From contig NZ_FNDG01000020.1 of assembly GCF_900100535.1 (NCBI RefSeq), forward strand, positions 1-64,000: DNA of 64,000 nucleotides. Direction: 5' to 3'. Below, one piece after another: positions 33,832 through 43,064 of the stretch. Made by a program: the position numbers and the translations under genes. Positions within the stretch are counted from its first letter, which is position 1, and each line of letters opens with the position of its first letter. This DNA is from Phytopseudomonas flavescens (lineage in GTDB: Bacteria > Pseudomonadota > Gammaproteobacteria > Pseudomonadales > Pseudomonadaceae). Below the pieces are notes generated by a model. That model worked only from the letters and a program-made list of their open reading frames with translations. It ran no database searches and was not told the origin of the DNA.

Positions 33832-35188
33832 AGTTCTTGCGGCTCATGTAGTCGCGGGTCTCCCTGACCACGATGCCGGAGAGCAGCAACAGGCCGATCA
33901 GGTTGGGCAGCGCCATCAGGCCGTTGGCGATGTCGGAGAAGGTCCACACCACTTCCAGTGACGTCACCGCGCCGACGAATACCACCACCGAGAAGATCAG
34001 CCGGTACGGCATCACCGCCACACGACCCATCAGCCGCTCCATGCAGCGCTCGCCGTAGTACGACCAGCCGAGGATGGTGGTGTAGGCATAGACCAGCACG
34101 CCGATGGTCACCGTATAGACGCCCCAGCCACCCCCCAGGCCCTGCTCCAGGGCCCAGGCGGTCATCGGTGCGCCCTTGAGGCCTTCCTGGGTCCAGGCGC
34201 CGGTGACGATGATCGCGAAGGCGGTGAAGGTCACCATCACCAGGGTGTCGAGAAAGGTCTGGGTCATCGACACCATGGCCTGGCGCACCGGCTTGTCGGT
34301 CTTCGCAGCTGCCGCGGCGATGGCGCCAGTCCCCAGCCCCGACTCGTTGGAAAAGATGCCCCGCGCCACGCCCATCTGCACGGCCAGGATGATGCTGGAA
34401 CCCAGGAAACCACCGGCCGCGGCGCTGCCACTGAAGGCATCGGTGAAGACCAGCACGATGGCGTCCGGCAGGCGGTCGGCGAACACCACCAGTACGGCGA
34501 CGTTGCTGATGATGTAGAGGACGATCATCACCGGCACCACGCCCGCGGCGAAACGCCCGATGCTCTTGATGCCGCCGATGATCACCACGGCAGTCGCAAT
34601 GGCCATCAGCAAACCCGTGGCGGTCGGCGAGATGCCCCAGGTGTCGTACAGCTGATGGGCCGCGGTGTTGGCCTGCACCATGTTGCCGATGCCGAACGAG
34701 GCAATCGCACCGAAGATGGCAAAAGCGATACCCAGCGTCTTGCCCAGGGTGCCGCCGACGCCACGCGTGAGGTAGTACATCGGCCCGCCGCTCTGCTCGC
34801 CCCTGGCATCGGTGACCCGGTACTTCACGCCCAGCAAGGCTTCGGAATACTTGGTGGCCATGCCCACCAGGCCGGTCATCCACATCCAGAACAGCGCCCC
34901 CGGGCCGCCGATGCCGATGGCCGTCGCCACCCCGGCGATGTTGCCGACGCCGATGGTCGCTGCCAGCGCGGTGGCCAGGGCCTGGTAGTGAGAGACGTCT
35001 CCCGGTACGTCGCCCTTTTCCGTGCGTTTGACGAAGGCCAGCCAGAAGGCGTGGCCGAGCACGCGGAACTGGATGCCACGCAGGCGGATGGTCAGGTACA
35101 GACCGGTGAGCAGCAGCAGGGGGATGAGCAGGAATGGCCCCCAGATAAAGCCACTGATGGCCGAGAGCACAGCGAGAAATTGTTCCAT
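33815..35188 (-). CDS. Sodium:alanine/glycine symporter (AGCS family)
   Basis: A 457-residue transporter with the AGCS signature GVGNIAGVATAIGIGGPGAL (about 75-94) and VGGTLGKTLGIAF further on. It imports alanine, glycine or related amino acids with sodium. It is a diverged second copy of the family in this window (the other is at 20088). Its last codons and stop lie within a tandemly duplicated segment, so a second copy of its 3' end sits downstream. ATG 35188 has a weak ribosome site (AAGGACATCC). Confidence 0.9.
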   Translation of the reverse strand: MEQFLAVLSAISGFIWGPFLLIPLLLLTGLYLTIRLRGIQFRVLGHAFWLAFVKRTEKGDVPGDVSHYQALATALAATIGVGNIAGVATAIGIGGPGALFWMWMTGLVGMATKYSEALLGVKYRVTDARGEQSGGPMYYLTRGVGGTLGKTLGIAFAIFGAIASFGIGNMVQANTAAHQLYDTWGISPTATGLLMAIATAVVIIGGIKSIGRFAAGVVPVMIVLYIISNVAVLVVFADRLPDAIVLVFTDAFSGSAAAGGFLGSSIILAVQMGVARGIFSNESGLGTGAIAAAAAKTDKPVRQAMVSMTQTFLDTLVMVTFTAFAIIVTGAWTQEGLKGAPMTAWALEQGLGGGWGVYTVTIGVLVYAYTTILGWSYYGERCMERLMGRVAVMPYRLIFSVVVFVGAVTSLEVVWTFSDIANGLMALPNLIGLLLLSGIVVRETRDYMSRKNWKTED

Positions 35189-35491
35189 CGTGGATGTCCT
35201 TGTTGTTCTATCCGTTGCGGCTCGTGGCCGGCAGGAACGGCACCCGGGCTGGTAGCACGGGATGTCGAGGGATGAACGCAGATGCGTCCTTGCAACGTCG
35301 GGTGACAGCGTTACGAACGCCAGGAACGTAACGAAATGTTAGGCGAATCAACCGATTGCGACCGGTCGATTGTTGCCAGGAGGGCAAGGCTATAACAACT
35401 TGCCCATGAAAGGGGCTGAAAAACGGGGAATTTAGCTGCAGCAGCGCACCGAATCAGGCGTTCGCCTTGCCCACCCGGGTTTCGCCAGAGT
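35189..35491. other. Intergenic region upstream of the AGCS gene
   Basis: No gene was seen. A perfect 10-bp palindrome CGACCGGTCG lies at 35359-35368. The gap contains the symporter promoter and the 3' end of the lipoprotein hydrolase gene, but no clear promoter boxes could be fixed. Confidence 0.45.
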
Positions 35492-36328
35492 TCATTGAGC
35501 GCACTGCAACGGCAACTGCCGCCACTGTGCCCAGGCGGCCTCCCAGCCGTCGCGGTGCGACACCTGTGCGAGGCTGACCGCCTCCACGCACCGCGCTTCG
35601 CCAAGGCCATCGAGGTACTGGCGCAGGACTTCGGCCGGTACCACGCGATCATCGTCGCCCACCAGATGACGTTGCGCCACATGCGTCAGCCGCTCACGGT
35701 AATCCAGCGGCTCCAGCGAGCCGGTCAACGGGCTCAACTGGCGCACCTGTACCCAACGACGCGGGCTCAGGTTGCCCGCGAGCGTCTGCACGCTGGCTAC
35801 ATCATCACGGCGGGCGGCGAGCAACAGGGCCAGGGCCGCTCCACCGGAGTAGCCGACCAGTTCGAAGTCACGGTTGCCGTAGCGCGTCTTGATGAGATCG
35901 AGGGCGCCGTCGAGGCTGGCCAGCACCTCGCTGCCAAAGCGCCGATCCGTCCACAGCGCGGTGTCGCAGGCATCGCTGCGCACGAACTGACAGGGCCGCG
36001 CCAGGTACAGGCTCGGCGTCGGATCGGCGAACGCCAGACGAGCCACCAGCAGGTCACGGGGAGAAGGGTCGAGGCTGGGCTGCGAACGGGTCGCCCAGGC
36101 CTGACCATCGCCTTCCATGTACACCCGAATCCGCGAGGTGGACAGCGCTCTGCCTGGCGCGCTCAGGAGCAACGGAAAGGGCGTGCTGTCGAGGGTTTGC
36201 AGGCGTTGATCCTGCTTGCCCGCCAACTCATCGAGCTGTTGCAGCGGGGATTGGCAGCCGCTCAATGCAACGCTCAGCAACACGCCAAGAATCAGCGCGC
36301 CCGAGCTTGCGCGGCTGGCCATCAGCAT
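35492..36328 (-). CDS. Alpha/beta-hydrolase fold lipoprotein
   Basis: A 278-residue protein with a lipoprotein signal (LLSVALSGC) and a hydrolase nucleophile elbow, VGYSGGAALAL. A late HRDGWE histidine may complete the triad. It is probably anchored in the outer or inner membrane on the periplasmic side; substrate unknown. The start at ATG 36328 (or ATG 36322, a TGATG overlap) overlaps the end of the YeeE/YedE gene, so the two are co-translated. Confidence 0.8.
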   Translation of the reverse strand: MLMASRASSGALILGVLLSVALSGCQSPLQQLDELAGKQDQRLQTLDSTPFPLLLSAPGRALSTSRIRVYMEGDGQAWATRSQPSLDPSPRDLLVARLAFADPTPSLYLARPCQFVRSDACDTALWTDRRFGSEVLASLDGALDLIKTRYGNRDFELVGYSGGAALALLLAARRDDVASVQTLAGNLSPRRWVQVRQLSPLTGSLEPLDYRERLTHVAQRHLVGDDDRVVPAEVLRQYLDGLGEARCVEAVSLAQVSHRDGWEAAWAQWRQLPLQCAQ

Positions 36329-37536
36329 CCCGTCAGCTTCTCCTCGCGTCGCTCGCCTGGAAAGAACAATGGCCGTAGGCGCACGCCCACGCCATTGCCG
36401 ATGAACGCTGCCACCAGCCACAGCCAGCCATGCAGGCTGCCGGAGGCGATACCGCTGAAGTAGGCGCCGATGTTGCAGCCATAGGCCAGGCGCGAACCGT
36501 AGCCGAGCAGCAGGCCACCGATCACCGCAGCGATCAGCGAACGCAGCGGAATGTTCAGGTTCGGCGCGAAACGCCCGGCCAGGCCGGCGGCCAGCAGTGC
36601 ACCGATGACGATGCCGATATCCATCACCGTGGTGATGTCCTGCCACAGCGGCGCGGCCAGCGCCTGGGCATTGCCCGGTTGCTGCCAGAACGCCCAGGCG
36701 GAAACCTCGATGCCGCTGCCCTGCAGCACCTTGGCACCCCACAATGCGAACGCCGAGGTGATGCCCCAGGGGCGACCGGCCAGCGCCAGGGTGGCGAAGT
36801 TGAGCAGTGCCAGCAGCACTGCGCCCCAGATCAGTGGCCAGGGACCACGCAGGAAACGTTGCCAGCCCCGCTGCTCACTGGGCGCCGCACGCTCCAGGCT
36901 GCCATGTCGACGCAGTTCCAGGCGCGCGCTGAGCGCGGCGATGGCGGCGAACAAGGCGAGGCTGACCAGCAGTGCGGGCACCAGGCCCAGGCTGGCGACG
37001 ATGGAGGTCGGCGGCAGGCTCGGCAGGGCCGACCACCACTGCAGATGGTGAGTCGCTGCGACGCCACCGATGATGAAGAACAGCAGGGTGACCAGCATCC
37101 GCGCGTTGCCGCCGCCCACGGTGAACAGCGTGCCGGACGCACATCCGCCGCCCAGCTGCATGCCGATGCCGAAGATGAAGGCGCCGACGATCACCGAGGT
37201 ACCCGCCGGCGCTACCAGCCCCTTGACCGGCTCACCGAACAGCGTGCCTGCCGACAACGCCGGGAAGAACAGCAGCACGGCAATCGCCAGCATCACCATC
37301 TGCGCGCGCAGGCCAGCGCCGCGGCGCTCGTTGAGCAGCACGCGCCAGGCCGAGGTGAAGCCGAATGCCGCGTGATAGAGCACCAGGCCCAGCGCGCCAC
37401 CGACGATAAACAGCAATGCCTGACGGCCGCTGACCGCAAAGGTCAGTGCCAGGGCGCCAGCCAACAGCAGCGCCAATGCGACCAGCGGCGTACCCGGACG
37501 GTTGGCCGGCGCAGCAGCAGGAATGGAAAGATTCAT
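36322..37536 (-). CDS. YeeE/YedE-family sulphur-compound transporter
   Basis: A 404-residue membrane protein made of two repeats. Each has the family's conserved cysteine turn: LGGGCASGTLFT (about 127-138) and AYGCNIGAYFSG (about 353-364). Characterised relatives (YeeE/TsuA) take up thiosulphate using such cysteines. No TusA-like or rhodanese gene adjoins it; the only operon partner is the lipoprotein hydrolase. Specific substrate unknown. Confidence 0.87.
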   Translation of the reverse strand: MNLSIPAAAPANRPGTPLVALALLLAGALALTFAVSGRQALLFIVGGALGLVLYHAAFGFTSAWRVLLNERRGAGLRAQMVMLAIAVLLFFPALSAGTLFGEPVKGLVAPAGTSVIVGAFIFGIGMQLGGGCASGTLFTVGGGNARMLVTLLFFIIGGVAATHHLQWWSALPSLPPTSIVASLGLVPALLVSLALFAAIAALSARLELRRHGSLERAAPSEQRGWQRFLRGPWPLIWGAVLLALLNFATLALAGRPWGITSAFALWGAKVLQGSGIEVSAWAFWQQPGNAQALAAPLWQDITTVMDIGIVIGALLAAGLAGRFAPNLNIPLRSLIAAVIGGLLLGYGSRLAYGCNIGAYFSGIASGSLHGWLWLVAAFIGNGVGVRLRPLFFPGERREEKLTGC

Positions 37537-37742
37537 ATAGACCTTCGAATGACCAGTTGTAGCGGTCGGCTATTGTAGCCCGCCCCGCGCGCTCGGACGG
37601 GCTGATCGTTAGACCGATTCCTGAGAGGGTTATGACACTGCGCTAAAACGAATGCCAGCCACGCGAATGTGCACATCCAGCCCAATGGTCAGCGGCGACC
37701 CAGCGACCATGACTGGCCACCCGAGCCGCAGGCACTGCGCGC

Positions 37743-38414
37743 TCAGTACACCCCGTCGCGGGCGGCCGGCGGGGTGAACAGCGCGGCCGGGTCGCGACGT
37801 ACCGAACCGTCCTTGATCTCGGCCGCCTCGACGACGTCGACCTGCTCGCCATTCAAGGCCTTCTGCACGGTCTGCTGGGTCAGCACACTGGAGAGGATGG
37901 TCTTGCCGGAATCGGTGAAGTCATAAACGGTGGACGAACCCTGTAGCGGTACCGAGGCCAGGCGCTGACCGCGGCTATCGAATACGTCGGCAGTCAGCGC
38001 GTGAGTCAGCACCACCCCCATGAAGCTCTCGCTCTTCCATTCACGCACGCGAATCGACAGCAGCATGGCATCGGCGGATGACGCCTGGCTTACCTTGCTA
38101 TCGACGGCGCGGGCCTTGACGCCCTTGCGCTCGAAACCGCCCAGCACGGATTTCTGCAGCTCCTGCGCCAGCGGCTCGCCAGAACGGGTGTTGACGTCAT
38201 AGGGGATGTAATAGCTGCCGCGGATCAGCCCGACGAAATGGCCCTTCTTGTTACCGGAAAGCACATAGGGGCGGTCGTCGATGACCTGCACTTCGACGGA
38301 CTTGGCGAAGGCTTGCGGCACCTCGGGATACGCCTGGGAATAGTCGATTTTGCGGCCATTGGAACAAGCGGCCAGGCTGAGTAACAGCATGAGGAAAAAA
38401 CAGCGACGGAGCAT
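37743..38414 (-). CDS. Lipoprotein of unknown function
   Basis: A 223-residue protein with a lipoprotein signal (LLLSLAACS, Cys17). The mature region is mixed alpha/beta with no recognised catalytic motif. The layout (a short lipidated N terminus and a VQVIDDRPY-type strand) recalls YajG-like outer-membrane lipoproteins, but this is only a resemblance. The gene is flanked by noncoding gaps and appears to be monocistronic. Confidence 0.75.
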   Translation of the reverse strand: MLRRCFFLMLLLSLAACSNGRKIDYSQAYPEVPQAFAKSVEVQVIDDRPYVLSGNKKGHFVGLIRGSYYIPYDVNTRSGEPLAQELQKSVLGGFERKGVKARAVDSKVSQASSADAMLLSIRVREWKSESFMGVVLTHALTADVFDSRGQRLASVPLQGSSTVYDFTDSGKTILSSVLTQQTVQKALNGEQVDVVEAAEIKDGSVRRDPAALFTPPAARDGVY

Positions 38415-38605
38415 GAAATATCCCTATCAGAGTTGACCTCGCCCCTTCAGGAGCGACGGTTGAAAGCGCAAGGCTGCGGTGGATCCGAAGCGACGCGGTA
38501 CGAACGCAGCCGCTATATGCCAAAGCAGCGGGGCCAACGCAAGCGACCGCGCCGATATGGACAGGGGAAATATGAAAAGTGCGATGACGGCAGCATATGC
38601 CGGAC

Positions 38606-38630
38606 AAAAAAAGGGAGCCTTGCGGCTCCC
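38606..38630 (-). terminator. Intrinsic terminator of the pyruvate carboxylase operon
   Basis: On the minus strand GGGAGCC-GCAA-GGCTCCC is followed by seven T residues, 18 bases after the pycB stop. Confidence 0.9.
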
Positions 38631-38647
38631 CAGAGGTTAATTGCTGG

Positions 38648-40459
38648 TCAGGCTTCGATTTCGATCAACACCTCGCCCGGGTTGACCCGGTCGCCCTTGG
38701 CCACGTGCACGGCCTTGACGGTGCCGGCGATCGGCGCCTGCACTTCGGTTTCCATCTTCATCGCTTCGCTGATCAGCACGGCCTGCCCCGCCTTCACGGT
38801 GTCGCCCTCCTTGACCAATACGTCGACGATGTTGCCTGGCATGCTGGTGCTCACGTCACCCGGCGCGCTGGCGGTGCGGCGCTTGCTGCCGGTGCCGCCG
38901 GCGACGTAGTCGTTGAGCGCTTCGAACACCACCTCTTCGGGCATGCCGTCGATGGACAGATAGAAGTGCCGCTTGCCCTCGCCCTTCACGCCGACGCCGG
39001 TGATATCCACGCGGTAACTTTCGCCGTGCACGTCGATGATGAATTCGGTCGGTACGCCAGCCCCGCCGGCTGCCGCCACGCCGCTGCCGTCGGGAATCGG
39101 CAGCAGCACTTCCGGTTGCAGGGTGCCGGCCTCGCGCTCCTCGAGGAACTTGCGGCCGATGTCCGGGAACATGGCGAAGGTCAGCACGTCCTCCTCGGAC
39201 TTGGCCAGGTCGCCGATCTGCCCGCGCAGCTTGTCCATCTCCGGCCTGAGCAGGTCGGCCGGGCGCACGTCGATCACTTCCTCGTTGCCGATGGCCTGCT
39301 TGCGCAGCGTCTCGTTGACCTTGCCGGGCGCCTGGCCATAACCGCCCTGCAGGTAGAGCTTCACCTCGTTGGTGATGGTCTTGTAGCGCTCGCCGGCGAG
39401 CACGTTGAAGAACGCCTGGGTGCCGACGATCTGCGAAGTCGGCGTGACCAGAGGCGGAAAGCCAAGGTCTTCGCGCACCCGCGGGATCTCCGCCAGCACG
39501 TCGTTCATGCGGTTCAGCGCGCCCTGCTCCTTGAGCTGGTTGGCCAGGTTGGAAATCATCCCGCCCGGCACCTGGTTGACCTGCACCCGGGTGTCGACGG
39601 CGGTGAATTCGCTTTCGAACTGGTGGTACTTCTTGCGCACCGCATGGAAGTACATGCCGATTTCCTGGATCAGCGAGAGATCCAGGCCGGTGTCGTAGTC
39701 GCTGCCCTTGAGCGCGGCGACCATCGACTCGGTACCGGGGTGGCTGGTGCCCCAGGCGAAGCTGGAGATGGCGGTGTCGATATGGTCGGCGCCGGCCTCG
39801 ATGGCCTTGAGCTGACACATCGAGCCCAGGCCCGCCGTATCGTGGCTGTGGATAAACACCGGCAGGTCGATCTCGGTCTTCAGCGCCTTGACCAGATCGG
39901 CCGTGGCATACGGCGTGAGCAGGCCGGCCATGTCCTTGATGGCGATGGAGTCGATGCCCATGGCCTGCATGGCCTTGCCCTGGGCGACGAAGGCCTCGAC
40001 GGTGTGCACCGGGCTGGTGGTGTAGGCGATGGTACCCTGGGCGTGCTTGCCGGCGGCCTTCACCGCTTCGATGGCAACGCGCAGGTTACGCACGTCGTTC
40101 ATGGCATCGAAAATGCGGAACACGTCGATGCCGTTCTCCGCCGCCTTGGCGACGAAGGCGCTGACCACGTCATCGCTGTAGTGACGGTAGCCGAGCAGGT
40201 TCTGCCCGCGCAGGAGCATCTGCAGGCGGGTGTTGGGCAATGCCGCGCGCAGACCGCGCAGGCGCTCCCAGGGGTCTTCCTTGAGAAAGCGCACGCAGGC
40301 GTCGAAGGTGGCGCCGCCCCAGACTTCCAGCGACCAGTAGCCGACCTTGTCGAGCTTGTCGCAGATCGGCAGCATGTCCTCGGTGCGCATGCGGGTGGCC
40401 AGCAGAGACTGGTGAGCATCGCGCAGGATGGTGTCGGTGACCGTGATCGTTCTTGTCAT
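38648..40459 (-). CDS. pycB: Pyruvate carboxylase subunit B (carboxyltransferase plus biotin carrier)
   Basis: A 603-residue protein. The N-terminal carboxyltransferase barrel starts with DTILRDAHQSLLATRM (metal-binding Asp), and HSHDTAGLG carries metal-ligand histidines. The C-terminal biotinyl domain has the EAMKMET target lysine. It is often annotated as oxaloacetate decarboxylase alpha, but the biotin carboxylase gene next door and the lack of the beta and gamma subunits indicate the two-subunit pyruvate carboxylase of Pseudomonas, making oxaloacetate from pyruvate. GAGGA precedes ATG 40459; pycA ends ten bases upstream. Confidence 0.93.
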   Translation of the reverse strand: MTRTITVTDTILRDAHQSLLATRMRTEDMLPICDKLDKVGYWSLEVWGGATFDACVRFLKEDPWERLRGLRAALPNTRLQMLLRGQNLLGYRHYSDDVVSAFVAKAAENGIDVFRIFDAMNDVRNLRVAIEAVKAAGKHAQGTIAYTTSPVHTVEAFVAQGKAMQAMGIDSIAIKDMAGLLTPYATADLVKALKTEIDLPVFIHSHDTAGLGSMCQLKAIEAGADHIDTAISSFAWGTSHPGTESMVAALKGSDYDTGLDLSLIQEIGMYFHAVRKKYHQFESEFTAVDTRVQVNQVPGGMISNLANQLKEQGALNRMNDVLAEIPRVREDLGFPPLVTPTSQIVGTQAFFNVLAGERYKTITNEVKLYLQGGYGQAPGKVNETLRKQAIGNEEVIDVRPADLLRPEMDKLRGQIGDLAKSEEDVLTFAMFPDIGRKFLEEREAGTLQPEVLLPIPDGSGVAAAGGAGVPTEFIIDVHGESYRVDITGVGVKGEGKRHFYLSIDGMPEEVVFEALNDYVAGGTGSKRRTASAPGDVSTSMPGNIVDVLVKEGDTVKAGQAVLISEAMKMETEVQAPIAGTVKAVHVAKGDRVNPGEVLIEIEA

Positions 40460-40469
40460 GGTGTGTTCC

Positions 40470-41885
40470 TCACAGGCCGGCATGGGCGGCGATGGCGGCG
40501 GCGATGGCCAGGGCCAGTTCGCCCGGCTTGCGTTTGATCGAGTAGTTCAGCAGCTCGGGATGGTCGTCGACGAAGCTGGTGTTGAAGCGCCCGCTGCGGA
40601 ATTCGTCGTTGCCGAGAATCTGCTGGTAGTAGGTGGCGGTGGTCTTCACGCCCTGCACGCGCATGTCGTCCAGCGCGCGGGAGCCACGGGCCAGGGCCTC
40701 TTCCCAGGTCAGCGCCCAGACGATCAGCTTCAGGCACATGGAGTCGTAGTACGGCGGAATGGTGTAGCCGGTGTAGATCGCCGTGTCGGTGCGCACGCCC
40801 GGGCCGCCAGGGGCGTAGTAGCGGGTGATCTTGCCGAACGACGGCAGGAAGTTGTTGCGCGGGTCCTCGGCATTGATGCGGAACTGCAGGGCGAAACCGC
40901 GGTGCTGGATGTCTTCCTGCTTGACCGACAGCGGCAGGCCGGAAGCGATGCGGATCTGCTCGCGGACGATGTCGATGCCGGTGATTTCCTCGGTGATGGT
41001 GTGTTCCACCTGCACCCGGGTATTCATTTCCATGAAGTACACCTCGCCATCTGCGAGCAGGAACTCCACGGTGCCGGCGTTCTCGTAGCCGACGGCCTGG
41101 GCGGCGCGCACGGCGAGATCGCCGATGTAAGCGCGCTGCTCCGGGGTCAGCTGCGGGCTGGGGGCGATCTCGATGAGTTTCTGGTTGCGCCGCTGGATCG
41201 AGCAGTCGCGCTCGAACAGGTGCACCACGCTGCCGAAGCTGTCGCCGAGGATCTGCGCCTCGATGTGCTTCGGATTGACGATGCACTTCTCCAGGAACAC
41301 CTCGGCCGAGCCGAACGCCTTGGTCGCCTCGGAGATCACCCGCGGAAACGCCTGCTCCAGCTCTTCGCGGCTGTTGCAGCGGCGAATGCCCCGACCACCG
41401 CCACCGGAGGTGGCCTTGAGCATCACCGGATATCCGATGCGGTCACCTTCGAGCAACGCCTCGGCGATATCCGCCACGTTGCCCTCGGTGCCCGGCGTCA
41501 CCGGCACGCCGGCCTTGATCATGCTGCGCCGGGCTTCGGTCTTGTCGCCCATGCGGCGGATGACCTCGGCGCTCGGGCCGATGAACTTGATGCCCCGCGA
41601 GGCGCAGATATCCGCCAGTTCGGCGTTCTCGGAGAGAAAACCATAGCCGGGGTGCAGTGCGTCGCAGCCGGTTTCCACGGCGAGGTTCACCAGCTTGCGC
41701 GGGTTCAGGTAGCCCGCCAGCGGGTCATCGCCAATACCGTAGGCCTCGTCGGCACGCTTGACGTGCAAGGCCTGGCGGTCGGCGTCGGAATAGATGGCCA
41801 CCGAACGAATGTTCATCTCGGCGCAGGCCCGCACGATACGGACGGCGATCTCGCCACGGTTGGCTATGAGGATTTTCTTGATCAC
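40470..41885 (-). CDS. pycA: Pyruvate carboxylase subunit A (biotin carboxylase)
   Basis: A 471-residue ATP-grasp biotin carboxylase with the N-terminal KILIANRGEIAVRI block, the glycine-rich ATP loop KATSGGGGRGIRRC and the FMEMNTRVQVEH catalytic segment. It carboxylates the biotin on PycB using ATP and bicarbonate. The start is GTG 41885 with GAGGA upstream. A LysR-family gene is divergent, and a perfect inverted repeat lies between them, matching the pycR-pycA-pycB arrangement of Pseudomonas. Confidence 0.94.
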   Translation of the reverse strand: MIKKILIANRGEIAVRIVRACAEMNIRSVAIYSDADRQALHVKRADEAYGIGDDPLAGYLNPRKLVNLAVETGCDALHPGYGFLSENAELADICASRGIKFIGPSAEVIRRMGDKTEARRSMIKAGVPVTPGTEGNVADIAEALLEGDRIGYPVMLKATSGGGGRGIRRCNSREELEQAFPRVISEATKAFGSAEVFLEKCIVNPKHIEAQILGDSFGSVVHLFERDCSIQRRNQKLIEIAPSPQLTPEQRAYIGDLAVRAAQAVGYENAGTVEFLLADGEVYFMEMNTRVQVEHTITEEITGIDIVREQIRIASGLPLSVKQEDIQHRGFALQFRINAEDPRNNFLPSFGKITRYYAPGGPGVRTDTAIYTGYTIPPYYDSMCLKLIVWALTWEEALARGSRALDDMRVQGVKTTATYYQQILGNDEFRSGRFNTSFVDDHPELLNYSIKRKPGELALAIAAAIAAHAGL

Positions 41886-42012
41886 GAGCCAGCATCCTCG
41901 ATCACGTGAACAGGCGACCCAAACGAGTCGGCGTATGACCGGATATATCCTGGTCCTGTTTCAACCCTACGCCGCTGTAACAATTAACCAAAATCAATAT
42001 TTATTGGGTTAT

Positions 42013-42032
42013 GCATAAGTAAGAACTTATGC
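42013..42032. promoter_or_regulatory. Inverted repeat GCATAAGT-AAGA-ACTTATGC, probable LysR-type operator
   Basis: A perfect 8-bp dyad with a four-base spacer in the gap between pycA and the divergent LysR gene, 22 bases before the regulator start. Its position suits autoregulation together with control of pycAB. Confidence 0.6.
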
Positions 42033-42054
42033 TTGTTGGACAAGAATCCACCCG

Positions 42055-43017
42055 GTGGTGAAGAAAATCCGCAAGTCCTTGTTACGCATTACATTTCGTC
42101 AGCTTCAGGTGTTTCGCTCGGTATGCGACAACCGCTCGTACAGCCGCGCCGCTGAAGAAATGGCCCTGACTCAGCCAGCCGTCAGCCTGCAGATTCGCCA
42201 GCTCGAAGAGCTGCTCGATCAGCCGCTGTTCGATTACGTCGGCAAGAAGCTGTACCTGACCGAGGCGGCCGAAGCCTTGCAGCGCGCCAGCGAGGACATT
42301 TTCGGGCGCCTGGAAAGCCTGGACATGCAGCTGGCCGATCTCAAGGGCTCGTTGCAGGGCCAGCTGAGCCTGGCCATCGAGTCCAGCGCCAAGTACTTCA
42401 TGCCGCACCTGTTCGCCGCCTTTCGCCGCGAGCATCCGGAAGTCAGCCTGCAGCTGACCGTGGTCAATCACGCCCAGGCGGTCAGGCGACTGAGTGCCAA
42501 CCGCGACGACCTGCTGATCATGTCCCAGGTGCCGGCGGACATGTCCCTGGAGTTCCTGCCCTTCCTGAACAATCCGATCATTGCCGTGGCACCAGCGGAT
42601 CACCCACTGAGCCAGGCACAATCGTTGCGGCTGCAGGATCTGTGCGCCTGGCCGTTACTGGTGCGCGAGCCTGGCTCGGGCACACGACGGGCCTGCGAGG
42701 AGTACTGCCACCAGAAGCGCGCACATTTCGCACAGATCCAGGAAGTCGGCTCCATGGAAGGGCAGCGCGAGGGCGTCATCGCCGGGCTGGGCCTGGCCTT
42801 GATACCGCGGCATGCGGTGCGCCGCGAGCTGCAGCTGGGCGTGCTGCACGAACTGCCGGTGGTCGAACTGCCGCTGCTGCGCAGCTGGTGCGTGGTGCAC
42901 CCGCGCGGCAAATACCTGTCACCGGTGGCCCAGGCGTTCTTCAACTTCGTGCGTAACGGGCGCACCCAGATTGGCGCCCTGGCCGAGCAGTTCAGCGGCG
43001 CGAGCAATTCGTTGTAG
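42055..43017 (+). CDS. pycR: LysR-family transcriptional regulator (PycR-like)
   Basis: A 320-residue LysR regulator. The winged helix is at about residues 12-70 (TFRQLQVFRSVCDNRSYSRA and MALTQPAVSLQIRQLE) and a periplasmic-binding-type effector domain follows. It is divergent from pycA, where Pseudomonas carries the regulator PycR, so control of pyruvate carboxylase is likely. The start is uncertain: GTG 42055 or 42058 fit, with only a weak ribosome site. Confidence 0.88.
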   Translation: MVKKIRKSLLRITFRQLQVFRSVCDNRSYSRAAEEMALTQPAVSLQIRQLEELLDQPLFDYVGKKLYLTEAAEALQRASEDIFGRLESLDMQLADLKGSLQGQLSLAIESSAKYFMPHLFAAFRREHPEVSLQLTVVNHAQAVRRLSANRDDLLIMSQVPADMSLEFLPFLNNPIIAVAPADHPLSQAQSLRLQDLCAWPLLVREPGSGTRRACEEYCHQKRAHFAQIQEVGSMEGQREGVIAGLGLALIPRHAVRRELQLGVLHELPVVELPLLRSWCVVHPRGKYLSPVAQAFFNFVRNGRTQIGALAEQFSGASNSL

Positions 43018-43020
43018 CGA

Positions 43021-43034
43021 TTTCGTATATGATA
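43021..43034. promoter_or_regulatory. Operator TTTCGTATATGATA before the FCD-GntR gene
   Basis: The third occurrence of the TTTCGTATAcGAwA motif, directly upstream of the GntR coding region (31 bases before GTG 43065). It implies autoregulation and gives the link to the sites at 4763 and 10919. Confidence 0.62.
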
Positions 43035-43064
43035 TCCAAAACCTCAGCTAGCGGGTGCCGCAGC

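Noticed and set aside
38648..40459. Oxaloacetate decarboxylase alpha subunit (sodium pump)
   Set aside because: No beta or gamma subunit gene is present, and a biotin carboxylase gene is adjacent, so pyruvate carboxylase subunit B fits better.
38597..40537. Long plus-strand frame over pycB
   Set aside because: It is antisense to a full-length pyruvate carboxylase subunit and has low-complexity composition and no ribosome site.
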